Assembly (NCBI GenBank): GCA_019057795.1
Contig: JAHLWS010000079.1
Coordinates: 1 to 64,000, forward strand
DNA length: 64,000 bases
Direction of reading: 5' to 3'
Source: Promethearchaeota archaeon
GTDB lineage: Archaea > Asgardarchaeota > Lokiarchaeia > Sigyniarchaeales > SOKP01
In this document: one piece after another, positions 1-8,328 of the stretch
Layout of the letters: every line of letters starts with the position of its first letter
How positions within the stretch are numbered: position 1 is the stretch's first letter
The notes under the pieces: generated by a model
The model's database searches: none
What the model saw: only the letters and a program-made list of their open reading frames with translations
What the model was told of the DNA's origin: nothing
Translations under genes and position numbers: made by a program

Positions 1-34
1 GCATCGTTCTATTGCCATAATTTCTATTAGACAT
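1..34 (-). CDS. 5' end of a gene running off the left edge (hypothetical)
   Basis: Reading leftwards, an ATG at 34 is preceded 5-6 nt upstream by a GGTGA ribosome-binding-like stretch. It opens an uninterrupted frame to the window edge (MSNRNYGNRTM). Eleven codons are too few to identify a family. The next rightward gene starts at 372, so the 337-base gap would serve as a divergent promoter region. Confidence 0.35.
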   Translation of the reverse strand, partial: MSNRNYGNRTM

Positions 35-237
35 ACTTTCACCAAATTTTAATTTTATACTTGAAACCTTGAAATATCTCTGTTCAAGCATGTAAGATAT
101 ATTTTTAAATTTAATAAACCTTGGTATTATGAAAAATACATGAATCAAGGGGCTGAATCATCAATTTCTTATTTGCTTACTAAACTTTCACTTCAAATAT
201 CAAAAGGTTCTATTGCTTTTTAGTATTTATGAACAAT

Positions 238-250
238 AACCGTTTCACGA
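238..250 (+). repeat. Intergenic 13-bp motif copy 1
   Basis: AACCGTTTCACGA. One of five copies sharing the core TTTCACGA, all on the plus strand, one in each of the first five sizeable intergenic gaps. Nothing else is recognised in the 35-371 gap. Confidence 0.5.
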
Positions 251-371
251 TCAAAAATAAAAATGATACCTTACTAAATATTGTGTAACCACTGTTGCAC
301 GTTAAGAAAATATAAGGATAAATTACTAATTAAATTATAGTCATTATTAATCTGATATAAAAGATATAGCC

Positions 372-1355
372 ATGCAAACAATAGTAATTGTATTAATTGT
401 AATAGTAATTTTCATGATTCTTATGATAATTGGTTTTATGAGGTGGAAAAAATCCGCAATTAGAGTAATGGATGATGGAGAGGTAATGGAGACAGCGATG
501 GGGAAAATACATTACAAACTAACTGGAGAGGGACCAGTGTTATTTTTTATGCATGGGGGACCAGGAGGGATTGACCAAGCAATCTTCCTTGATGATATGA
601 TTCAGGAAGGATATTCAATACTCGCTGTTTCAAGGCCTGGATATCTAAGAACACCTTTTGTTCCTCTGTCTTATGAGGAACAAGTTGATCAGTATGTGGA
701 ATTATTAGACAAGTTAAAAATCGGTAAGGTGGTTACCATGGGATACTCAGCTGGGGGTCCTCTTGCACTTAACTTTGCTAACAAATACCCTGAGAGAACT
801 CATGCTCTGATGATGGAGGCTGGTGTTAGTACGGTATACGAGACGCCAAGTGAGGCACCAGATTCATTTTGGATGAAATTGTTTATGAGGGACAGAATAC
901 AAGATTTGGTAAGCTGGATTACTATAATAGCTATTAGAATAGCTTTCAAGATGATATTCAAGAGTATAATCCGCCTGGAAACTTTACTTGACAAGGAAGG
1001 AATTAAGAAATTTGCTGATCTGGTTTCAAATGATAAGGAGAGAAGGAGGTGGTTAATCAAATTTATGGATACAACCGTTCCAATGAGTATACGAAAACTT
1101 GGTTTAAATCATGATATTGAGCTCTTAACATCAATCGAGAAGATTCCAGTTGATAATATTAATGTAAAATCCTTAATAGTCTATAGTAAAGAAGATAATG
1201 ATGTTAAATGGTTAAATGCGGAATATCTCGAAACCAATCTCAAGGATTTTGAGCTATTGGTGACACATGGAGGCCATTTCATGTGGATAGGAGAAGATAT
1301 GGAAAAAATAAAATCAAAAAGAATCGAGTTTTTAAAATCAATAAATTTTGAGTGA
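372..1355 (+). CDS. Membrane-anchored alpha/beta hydrolase
   Basis: A serine hydrolase of the alpha/beta fold. Residues 1-22 form one hydrophobic helix, probably a membrane anchor. The oxyanion motif HGGPGG lies near residue 61, the nucleophile elbow GYSAGG near residue 125, an acidic residue in SKEDND near 273 and the catalytic His in THGGHF near 301, so the triad is complete. The HGGPGG spacing recalls proline iminopeptidase-like hydrolases, but the substrate cannot be deduced. The ATG start sits after an AT-rich stretch without a strong Shine-Dalgarno sequence. It stands alone between two gaps. Confidence 0.85.
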   Translation: MQTIVIVLIVIVIFMILMIIGFMRWKKSAIRVMDDGEVMETAMGKIHYKLTGEGPVLFFMHGGPGGIDQAIFLDDMIQEGYSILAVSRPGYLRTPFVPLSYEEQVDQYVELLDKLKIGKVVTMGYSAGGPLALNFANKYPERTHALMMEAGVSTVYETPSEAPDSFWMKLFMRDRIQDLVSWITIIAIRIAFKMIFKSIIRLETLLDKEGIKKFADLVSNDKERRRWLIKFMDTTVPMSIRKLGLNHDIELLTSIEKIPVDNINVKSLIVYSKEDNDVKWLNAEYLETNLKDFELLVTHGGHFMWIGEDMEKIKSKRIEFLKSINFE

Positions 1356-1521
1356 CTGATTATTTCCAGTATAGGATTGATCTAGCTGAAAAAATAAAAC
1401 AACTCAAACAGCATGTTACTGAACATGCTATGTTTCATATTATTTATAAAATTCATTCTTAAATATATTATATTAAGTTTTAATTGTCAATATCATTAAA
1501 AATATTTATTAATGGAATTCT

Positions 1522-1534
1522 AACCGTTTCACGA
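1522..1534 (+). repeat. Intergenic 13-bp motif copy 2
   Basis: AACCGTTTCACGA, identical over 13 bp to copy 1. It lies in the gap between the hydrolase and the convergent SMP-30 gene. Confidence 0.5.
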
Positions 1535-1593
1535 AATTTCTTCTTTTGCTAATCATCATGATTAATTACCTCCTTAATCTTTTCTTTCTTTTC

Positions 1594-2448
1594 TTAGGGA
1601 ATCTCAACACCTGGGACATCAACATTTAAAAATTCAATTCTCCCACTTGATCTTTTACCCTCTAAATATTGACTGGTGCAAAGAAAAAGAGTTCTCCCCT
1701 CATCTCCCCCCAGAGCGCACGCATAAACATTTGTATCTTTAAGTTTAATAGTAGAAGCGATTTCACCTCCTTCCAAAACACGTAAGACTTCTGCTTTGGA
1801 TGGATTTGCGACCCAGATGGCACCTTCTTCATCAAGACATATACCATCTGGTGTAAAATCTTTAATTTCCGCCCAAATTCTTCGATTTATTAGATTTCCT
1901 GAATTTTCAATATTAAAGGCAGTTAACTTACTTCCAAAAGTTTCTGCTACAATAAAAGTTTTGCAATCGGGAGTTATAATACATCCATTGGGAAAAAGAA
2001 GATTTTCTGCTACTATTCTTGCGGCCCCATCTTTTGTAACCAGGATGAGGCATGTGGGTTCAGCTGGGGATTCAAGGGATTTAGCACCCCAATTTCCTAA
2101 GTAAGTTCGTTCATGGGTATCCGTTACGGAGTCATTGCAGTTATATTCTGTAAATCTACTTAAATCTGCATGAATTTTCAATCCTTCTGGGTCTAAACGC
2201 ATTAGGTAGCGTCTTTGCATTGAAACTATAAGCATCCTACCATCATTCAAAAAACCCAATCCCGACGGAGAATCCTGTAATTCTACAATAATTTCTGATT
2301 TACCATTTTCATCAACAGCAATGACTTTTTTTCCAACAAGATCTGAAAAGAACAACTTTCCGTTTCGCCACCGAGGGCCCTCTGGAAATTCAAGACCGGA
2401 TAATAATACTTTAGTTTCCATTTTCATATTTATTAATTTGATTCTCAT
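1594..2448 (-). CDS. SMP-30/gluconolactonase-like beta-propeller hydrolase
   Basis: A 284-residue protein of the SMP-30/gluconolactonase/LRE family: six-bladed propellers that bind a divalent metal and open lactones or related esters. The N-terminal GLEFPEGPRW signature, LFFSDL, an ND-containing segment (NDSVTDTHERTYLGNW), FPNGCIITPD and FTPDGICLD-GAIWVAN follow the family order, and the conserved Glu (PEGP), Asn and Asp ligands are present. The length is normal. A TATA-like TATATAAAAAG lies roughly 25 bp upstream of the first ATG, so the message may be leaderless; ATGs at codons 8 and 10 are alternative starts. The substrate is unknown. Confidence 0.85.
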   Translation of the reverse strand: MRIKLINMKMETKVLLSGLEFPEGPRWRNGKLFFSDLVGKKVIAVDENGKSEIIVELQDSPSGLGFLNDGRMLIVSMQRRYLMRLDPEGLKIHADLSRFTEYNCNDSVTDTHERTYLGNWGAKSLESPAEPTCLILVTKDGAARIVAENLLFPNGCIITPDCKTFIVAETFGSKLTAFNIENSGNLINRRIWAEIKDFTPDGICLDEEGAIWVANPSKAEVLRVLEGGEIASTIKLKDTNVYACALGGDEGRTLFLCTSQYLEGKRSSGRIEFLNVDVPGVEIP

Positions 2449-2496
2449 ACTAATAAAGTTAGCTTTTTATATATTCACCAAAACACTAATTTTGAT

Positions 2497-2509
2497 GGTT
2501 ATTTCACGA
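2497..2509 (+). repeat. Intergenic 13-bp motif copy 3
   Basis: GGTTATTTCACGA, the second variant of the motif, in the gap between the SMP-30 gene and the methyltransferase fragment. Confidence 0.5.
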
Positions 2510-2598
2510 AAAATGGCTTGAAATTTCAGTCATTTAAACGGGAGCTAGATTAATATATAAGTTCATCCTATCTAACTTTAATTTAATTCAAATAGAGA

Positions 2599-3033
2599 TT
2601 GATAAATTTGGATAATGATGAGGGATTCAAGAATTATTATAACAAAGGGCTGGAAGATACACGTTTGGATCTTGATTCTAATAGATTAGAAAAAATTCGC
2701 GCGCTGGACATATTGGAACGATACCTCCCGAAGCTTCCAGCAGTGATGCTAGATATAGGGGGTGCGACGGGGATTTATTCTTTCAAGCTATCAGAACTCG
2801 GCTATGAAGTCTATTTAGTTGATGTGGTTCCCCTTCATATTACCCAAGCCAAGGAAAAAAATAGTTTAGCTGAATATAAATTAAAAGACGTCATATTAGG
2901 AGATGCGCGTCAATTACAATTTCCAGATCATTTTGCGGATGGCATTCTGCTCTTTGGACCTTTATATCATTTAGTTGATAAGGAAGATAGAGAAAAGACA
3001 TTAAAAGAAGCATACAGAGTGTTAAAACCTTAA
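2599..3033 (+). pseudogene. Class I SAM-dependent methyltransferase, C-terminally truncated
   Basis: The first 144 residues read as a normal Rossmann methyltransferase: motif I LDIGGATGIYS near residue 52, an acidic end of strand 2 (VYLVDVV), motif II/III GDARQLQFPD, then FGPLYHL and the helix ending in AYRVLKP. In intact relatives LKP is followed by GG and about 80-100 more residues. Here a TAA comes directly after LKP, and the next 30 bases lead into the stop of the convergent hydratase. The start is a TTG at 2599, with a second TTG three codons on. A rearrangement at the hydratase boundary probably removed the 3' part, so the product is likely inactive. Confidence 0.7.
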
Positions 3034-3063
3034 ATAATATGGGAAAATGACATTAGCGTAGTC

Positions 3064-3876
3064 TTATTTCAACATGGTATATTTTTTGGTCATTTTTTGC
3101 AGAAATTCATCCAACCCGATTCTAGATTCTCCTTTCAGCCCGGCAAAATAGTACTCTCCATAATCTTTTTCGAGGTTATAAAACTCATTGGCCAACCGCG
3201 TGGACATGGTATTTATGGCATTTTTGGTAAGAGCTAATATTTCAAGAGATTTTCGTGAGAGTTCTTTAACATAACTCTTGACCGCGTTGGGTAGATCTTC
3301 GGGAGGGTCGACTATCTGATTAATTACGCCCCAAGAATTGAATTCTTTTAAGCTCACTCTCCTTCCGGTAAATAACATGTCTTTTGCCCTGGCGTTCCCT
3401 AGGAGCTTTACAGCTCCAACCGTGGGGCCCGTTGCAGGAAAAATTCCTGGACCAATGATCAACTCGGGCAGTTGAAAAAAGATATCTTTCTTGTTTGCCA
3501 CGATCCTCACGTCTGCGAGCAGCGTAATGATGGTGCCTGTGCCAACTGCGGAACCTTGGATTTGCATGATCACGGGCTTCTTCAGGAAATGAATTTTTTT
3601 AGAGATGCGCGCACCATCATTGAGCAATATATCGATATTTTTTTGATCCACGGATTCAAACATTGCTAAGTCCCATCCCGCGCAAAACACGTCATCGCCC
3701 GTGCTTCGAATGACCAGGCATCGGGCTTTAGGATCCGCATCCACCTCATCCAGAAACTCTAAGAACTTATAAATCATTGGAACTTCAATCGCATTTTTCT
3801 TTTTTGGGTTGTTGATGGTGATATATGCAACTTTTCCCTTCCTTTCCAGCATTAATTTCTCTTCTTGTTCACTCAT
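3064..3876 (-). CDS. Enoyl-CoA hydratase/isomerase family protein
   Basis: A 270-residue crotonase-fold protein acting on acyl-CoA thioesters. The N-terminal region ITINNPKKKNAI, the oxyanion loop FCAGWDLAMF near residue 65 and the second oxyanion segment QIQGSAVGTG near residue 106 are typical. In the usual catalytic region (LPELIIGPGIFP) the first Glu is kept and the second is replaced, so isomerase or other crotonase chemistry is as likely as hydration. By eye the gene is richer in G+C than its neighbours and abuts a truncated methyltransferase, both compatible with recent arrival. No other fatty-acid oxidation gene lies next to it. Confidence 0.85.
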   Translation of the reverse strand: MSEQEEKLMLERKGKVAYITINNPKKKNAIEVPMIYKFLEFLDEVDADPKARCLVIRSTGDDVFCAGWDLAMFESVDQKNIDILLNDGARISKKIHFLKKPVIMQIQGSAVGTGTIITLLADVRIVANKKDIFFQLPELIIGPGIFPATGPTVGAVKLLGNARAKDMLFTGRRVSLKEFNSWGVINQIVDPPEDLPNAVKSYVKELSRKSLEILALTKNAINTMSTRLANEFYNLEKDYGEYYFAGLKGESRIGLDEFLQKMTKKYTMLK

Positions 3877-4193
3877 TTTCTATAACACTCAAATTTAATT
3901 TTACTAAATTTCACATTTTAATGTATTATTCTACCTAATCAAATTCATAATGATATATCTAAATAGCTTATTGTTTAATTAATAGTTTTTACAAAAAGTT
4001 ACTCTCAACTTAGACAAGAAAGAGGTGGTGGATGGATTTAAGTTGAGAAGTAAAGTAAAGTTTTATATAAATTATCCTATTAGAACACATACTAAAATTA
4101 CTTAAAATCCATAGGTGTTATAAAGCAGCATTTCAATAACCATATATTCTCTACAATTAGATTATTTTTAATTTACTTTTATCCTGAAATCTC

Positions 4194-4206
4194 GGTTATT
4201 TCACGA
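4194..4206 (+). repeat. Intergenic 13-bp motif copy 4
   Basis: GGTTATTTCACGA. It lies in the 3877-4429 gap, an otherwise AT-rich stretch of 553 bases in which I see no gene. Confidence 0.5.
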
Positions 4207-4402
4207 TTAATTTATTATATTAAATACTCTTTTTCTTTATTCCATAATAAAGTCTTATGGTTTTAACAATTTCACTTGTTTTAAAATAAGGAATTAATTT
4301 AAGAACCTGTTTAATGAATATTATTATTTCAAATTTATTATTAGTTTTCTTAATTTGATCAAATTTAGGATTATTAAGAGTGATGATAGATTTTAGTTTT
4401 TT

Positions 4403-4424
4403 AAAAACAAAAAATAAAAAAAAA
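4403..4424 (-). terminator. Oligo-T terminator after the membrane esterase gene
   Basis: An A-rich run on the plus strand reads as a T-run on the minus strand a few bases past the stop of the leftward esterase gene, as in archaeal intrinsic termination. No stem is needed or seen. Confidence 0.4.
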
Positions 4425-4429
4425 GTAAT

Positions 4430-5710
4430 TTAAGAAATATGCTGGGTTAAGTAAAGGAATCTCTCTAAATAATACATCCAGACTTGTCCTATGTTGGAAC
4501 TCAAGACAAAATCATTCGCGTGAGCTGCGAATGGAAACTTAAGAAGACAGCAATCTACTCCTTTAGATTCGAGATCTGTTTCTAATTTCTCCACCCTCTC
4601 AATCCACACTTGGGCATCACTGGTACCTTGAAAAATCAGTGCTGGAGGGTCTTGAATATCAGCTAAATGAACTAAATCATAGGCGTTATAAAGATCGGGA
4701 TTAACAGTCTTGTTTTCTTTTAGGAGAAAGTCTGGGGCTGCAGAGGGCGGATATAATGGAATTATCCCTTTTACTGTAATATCAGGACTAAAAGTAGTAT
4801 TATGGAAATCATAATTATAACCTAGTCCCGCAACTCCCGCCAAGTGTGCACCAGCTGATCGCCCCATAAAATAAACAGAGTCTAGATTACCTCCATAGGT
4901 TGTTGCAAATTCACTTACACATCTATTAGTAAATATGCCGATATGGCGAACTTGATCTTCGATCGTAAAGTTTCCCATAACATATTCTGGAGTGTCTGGA
5001 GCTTCAGCAGCATACTCGAACCAATCAATTAATCCGTACTCAATATCAAAAACCACATATCCTTGACCCGCCAAATATTTACTGGTAGATATCATATTCC
5101 ACGTCCCCTTTCCTCCAGACATCCAAGCACCTGGATGCAGATTAATGATGATACTACCGTTACCTGGTAATTGGGAAGGGAGTTCTACAGGTCTATAGAC
5201 ATCAAAATAAAGCGTTATATTTTCTCCGGAGTAAAATAATACATCTGTTTCTATTGTTATGGGTTTTTCTGGGATGGAAAGGAAATGAGAAGAGATAAAG
5301 TAAGGTGTTGGTAGAAAATAATTTTGAACATTTGCCGGGATATTGTTTTCCCAATCAAGACCGAAAGCATCATCAAACTCTTGATTAGCATTTATTATGG
5401 TATAGGGAGTTGAAAGTAATGAAACGGCGTTGAACCCCGAAATTATAAATCCAATGATAATTATCACATAATATTGCTTAGGATGGTTAATTCTTCTTGA
5501 TGCTAACAGCCTCATGAGTAAAATTGTGACAGTAATGCATAACCCTAGCATTAAAACTGAACTCTGAGCCACATACTGTTCAATAACAATGGTTATCCCT
5601 CGCAAAACTCTGCCTCCAAAAAATAACATGTACGCCCAAAATGCTCCTCCAATAAGAATTAAAATACATAGGATTCCTATAATTACCTTAATAATTTTGA
5701 GTTTATTCAA
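4430..5710 (-). CDS. Polytopic-anchored alpha/beta hydrolase (esterase/lipase-like)
   Basis: I choose the TTG at 5710, which has GGGAGGT 8 nt upstream and overlaps the upstream stop by 8 bases; this gives 426 residues. An ATG at 5776 in the same frame would force a 74-base overlap. The N-terminal third carries about three hydrophobic helices. The catalytic part follows: oxyanion HPGAWMSGG, nucleophile GRSAGAHLAG, acidic SDAQVW and His in AAHANDF, the pattern of carboxylesterases of the BD-FAE/esterase-lipase type. The catalytic domain would sit outside or at the membrane face. It is translationally coupled to the 4-TM protein upstream. Confidence 0.8.
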   Translation of the reverse strand: MNKLKIIKVIIGILCILILIGGAFWAYMLFFGGRVLRGITIVIEQYVAQSSVLMLGLCITVTILLMRLLASRRINHPKQYYVIIIIGFIISGFNAVSLLSTPYTIINANQEFDDAFGLDWENNIPANVQNYFLPTPYFISSHFLSIPEKPITIETDVLFYSGENITLYFDVYRPVELPSQLPGNGSIIINLHPGAWMSGGKGTWNMISTSKYLAGQGYVVFDIEYGLIDWFEYAAEAPDTPEYVMGNFTIEDQVRHIGIFTNRCVSEFATTYGGNLDSVYFMGRSAGAHLAGVAGLGYNYDFHNTTFSPDITVKGIIPLYPPSAAPDFLLKENKTVNPDLYNAYDLVHLADIQDPPALIFQGTSDAQVWIERVEKLETDLESKGVDCCLLKFPFAAHANDFVLSSNIGQVWMYYLERFLYLTQHIS

Positions 5711-6149
5711 ATTTCCATACCTCCCGATTATCAAGAGCTTGTATATTAAAATATGAGAAAATGGCTCCATAAACAAAGAAACTGAAAAATCCGACGAATA
5801 TTAATAAATATTGAAGTAAGGGTGAAAACCAATTAGCATGTAGAAGAAATAGCCCCCCAACTAAAAACAAAATCGCTATAATCTGAACAACAAGAAAGCC
5901 GTATCCTAATCGGTTGATTCGCTTTCCCACGGGATTACTCTTAACGATTTTATAATCAGTAAAAATAAGTAATGAGATGTCCAAGAACCAAGAAACTACT
6001 ATGAGAATACTAAAGAGAGTTCCAACAACAATGTTGAGACCAATGATATAATGTAAAAATCCCAGTATAATTGAACAAAGATTTGTTGCTAACAAAAAGA
6101 TGCATAGGTATTTAAAATGCTTTTTTCCAATTTTTATCATTTTCCTCAT
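5703..6149 (-). CDS. Four-helix membrane protein, unknown
   Basis: 148 residues with four strongly hydrophobic segments (roughly 14-40, 42-66, 82-104, 110-134), a basic N-terminus and a short polar tail ending in VWKFE. No motif was recognised. Its stop overlaps the TTG start of the membrane esterase, whose Shine-Dalgarno sequence lies inside this gene, so the two are probably co-translated and may form one membrane complex. Confidence 0.65.
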   Translation of the reverse strand: MRKMIKIGKKHFKYLCIFLLATNLCSIILGFLHYIIGLNIVVGTLFSILIVVSWFLDISLLIFTDYKIVKSNPVGKRINRLGYGFLVVQIIAILFLVGGLFLLHANWFSPLLQYLLIFVGFFSFFVYGAIFSYFNIQALDNREVWKFE

Positions 6150-6260
6150 TATTATACATTATTCTAAAATATATAGAACAATAGATATATCGTCTTAATT
6201 CAATATAAAGGTTTTTTATGGATATAAATAATATAATGAAAAATATTTTGGAAGAACATC

Positions 6261-6273
6261 GGTTATTTCACGA
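6261..6273 (+). repeat. Intergenic 13-bp motif copy 5
   Basis: GGTTATTTCACGA, the last copy found; none was seen in intergenic DNA to the right of this point. Confidence 0.5.
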
Positions 6274-6481
6274 ATCTATGTTTAACCGGATTTTAATATC
6301 ATTTTCAGGAATTTTTTCAATATTCAGTTCTCAGAGCTTTCTTTTCAAAAAAAAAAAGAAGTTAAAATTAAGTTAACACATTGATATCTTATTCTGGTTA
6401 GTCAAAAACTCCCATTAAATTATGCCAAAAATGCCCGCTCCAGTTGGTACATTTTCTGCAAAAAAATGCACTATGTGGTAG

Positions 6482-6715
6482 GCTGTTGCATTTCTCGGGT
6501 TTAATTTGTCTAATCTTTTACAAGCGTTAATTTATTCTCTGATGCACTTTGGGGCAACCTATACTTCAGAGAGCCTTGTATTTTTTGTAATAACATTAGC
6601 ACTTGGTATTTTATATGGATATATTATTCTAAAAACAGATTCTCTCTTAGGAGCTATCTTGTTTCATGCAGGTACAGATAATGCTATTATTATAGGAATC
6701 TTTTCAACATTATAA
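6482..6715 (+). pseudogene. CPBP (CAAX/bacteriocin-processing) protease, 3' fragment
   Basis: The reading frame encodes the last part of a CPBP-type membrane protease: the second conserved motif LIYSLMHFG, then GILYGYIILKTDSLLGAILFH with the third motif His followed by D. The first motif (EExxxR), which carries the catalytic Glu pair, should lie upstream. Instead an in-frame TAG at 6479-6481 precedes AVAFLGF, and no EExxxR is found in the other frames. A TTG at 6506 could start translation of a 69-residue remnant, but it could not be an active peptidase. Confidence 0.6.
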
Positions 6716-6949
6716 GGGAAAATATTAAAAAAATATTGGTTAATGGAAATAATAAATCAGAAAAAGTCAAAAAATAAACTAAATATAGTTTAAATCTATC
6801 TTTTGGTATATCAGTAAGGTTAATTATAATAAAAAGAATTTTAGATTAAATTTAGTTCTTGAGGGAGTTGAATAGCTACTTCACAGGTTTCATCTCCTTT
6901 TAAGATTTCAAATCAGTTAGAAAATAAAGCAGAAAAAAAAAACATTCAT

Positions 6950-7090
6950 GTGAAAATCATTGGTAGAAACATACTCGAATCTATAAAAATATGTAAAATT
7001 TGCCGGAAAGCTTATGACTTTAAAGAGCTAAAATGCATTTTTTGTAAATCTGAGGAAGTGCTCGAAATTATAACTTTAAAATACCCATAA
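6950..7090 (+). CDS. Possible 46-residue zinc-ribbon microprotein
   Basis: From a GTG at 6950 the frame encodes VKIIGRNILES, then ICKICRKAY, then KCIFCKS, then a short tail ending TLKYP before TAA. Two CxxC pairs 14 residues apart make a plausible treble-clef or ribbon zinc site. The open frame extends upstream to 6872 without an ATG, so this may instead be the tail of a lost gene. It ends 40 bases before the convergent TFB-like gene. The family is unknown. Confidence 0.35.
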   Translation: MKIIGRNILESIKICKICRKAYDFKELKCIFCKSEEVLEIITLKYP

Positions 7091-7129
7091 ATTGGTATTT
7101 ACTCAATAAGAAGTCGTACTTTTATAAAT

Positions 7130-8179
7130 CTATTTTTCTCTCAATAAATTAAGGCTTAAAAAATTATTTAGTTCTTTAACTCTTGTACGTAATGTAACCT
7201 CGGTTATATCTGCGATTGTTGCTATCATATGTTGATTAATCCGATTTCTTACTGCTTTTGAGCTAATATATATTGCAGCAGCAGCGATTCCTTTAGGATC
7301 TTTTCCTGAAGAATAAAAACCTTCATTCTGTGCTAATTTAATTGTTTTATAAGAAAGTTGCTTTATCTCTTCACTTAAATCGAGATCATTAGAAAATTGA
7401 TTGATGTAATCATTTATTGACAATCTTTTTATTTGATAATTTAACAATGGTAATATATCTCTGTATAATAATTTATACTTCTTATACAGTACTTTCGATG
7501 GTATTCCAGAAACTTTAGCAAACTTTTTTAAACCAACATATATCCCTTTTATTTTTGTCAAGAGATATAATGAAACAATAATCAAAATTCTAATATCCGT
7601 TGTATATCCATTTTCAACTGCTATCCTGCAAATTTCATGAGCATCTTGAAGATCGATATTATAAAGCTTTAGCTTTTCCTTTATATCTTTGAGATCCTGA
7701 CTTGAATTTTTAATTTCTATCCTTTCTATTTGTTTGGGCTTTTGATAGATATACTTCTCGTTTGTAGTAATTTCCAATTTTAACAGATTGCCAAGTTTGG
7801 TACTTCTAATATCGAGTTTATATTTACATACTGGATAATTCATACAACCTATAAATTTTCCGTATCTACTATCTCTTATAGCTAAATTACTCCCACATTC
7901 AGGACATTTTACTTCATATTTTTTAGTATTTAAAAGAAATTTGCATTTTGGATAATTTGAACAACCTAAAAAGAAGAAATTATATTTTTTTGCTTTTCTA
8001 ACTACTAGAATATTACCACATTCAGGGCACTTTATTCTTGTATAATTACTGATATTAAATATAAATTTACATTCTGGATATCCTATACAACCTAAAAATG
8101 GCCCATATTTCCCTAGATTTGATTTTAAAGCTTTACCACATTCGGGACATGCTTTTGGAATTTCCCAAGGGTTTTTCAT
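7130..8179 (-). CDS. TFIIB-like factor with three topoisomerase-type zinc fingers at the N-terminus
   Basis: Residues 1-125 hold three C4 fingers of the type found at the C-terminus of topoisomerase I: CPEC-x16-C-x5-C near 11-37, a second near 51-80 and a third near 91-117, each with a YGPFLGC-like core. Residues 165-349 form two cyclin repeats. The second is clearly TFB-like, with SGKDPKGIAAAAIYISSKA and then VTEVTLRTRVKEL in slightly altered form (ITEVTLRTRVKEL). The first is diverged. Archaeal TFB normally begins with a single CxxC...CxxC ribbon that contacts RNA polymerase, plus a B-reader; neither is evident. It could be a promoter-specific TFB paralogue, a repressor or a damaged-DNA-binding factor. 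It is divergent from the NERD-helicase with 149 bp between them. Confidence 0.8.
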   Translation of the reverse strand: MKNPWEIPKACPECGKALKSNLGKYGPFLGCIGYPECKFIFNISNYTRIKCPECGNILVVRKAKKYNFFFLGCSNYPKCKFLLNTKKYEVKCPECGSNLAIRDSRYGKFIGCMNYPVCKYKLDIRSTKLGNLLKLEITTNEKYIYQKPKQIERIEIKNSSQDLKDIKEKLKLYNIDLQDAHEICRIAVENGYTTDIRILIIVSLYLLTKIKGIYVGLKKFAKVSGIPSKVLYKKYKLLYRDILPLLNYQIKRLSINDYINQFSNDLDLSEEIKQLSYKTIKLAQNEGFYSSGKDPKGIAAAAIYISSKAVRNRINQHMIATIADITEVTLRTRVKELNNFLSLNLLREK

Positions 8180-8328
8180 AATTCATATTTTCTGATTTTT
8201 ATAATAGCAAAAATTTTGAGTTCTTCTCAAATTTTATAAAGAAGATAATCGACTATATAATTATAATTCAAAACTCTTTAACTTTGTTAAGGATACGAAT
8301 CGAATAAAAAAAATCTTTATTTGGAGTT

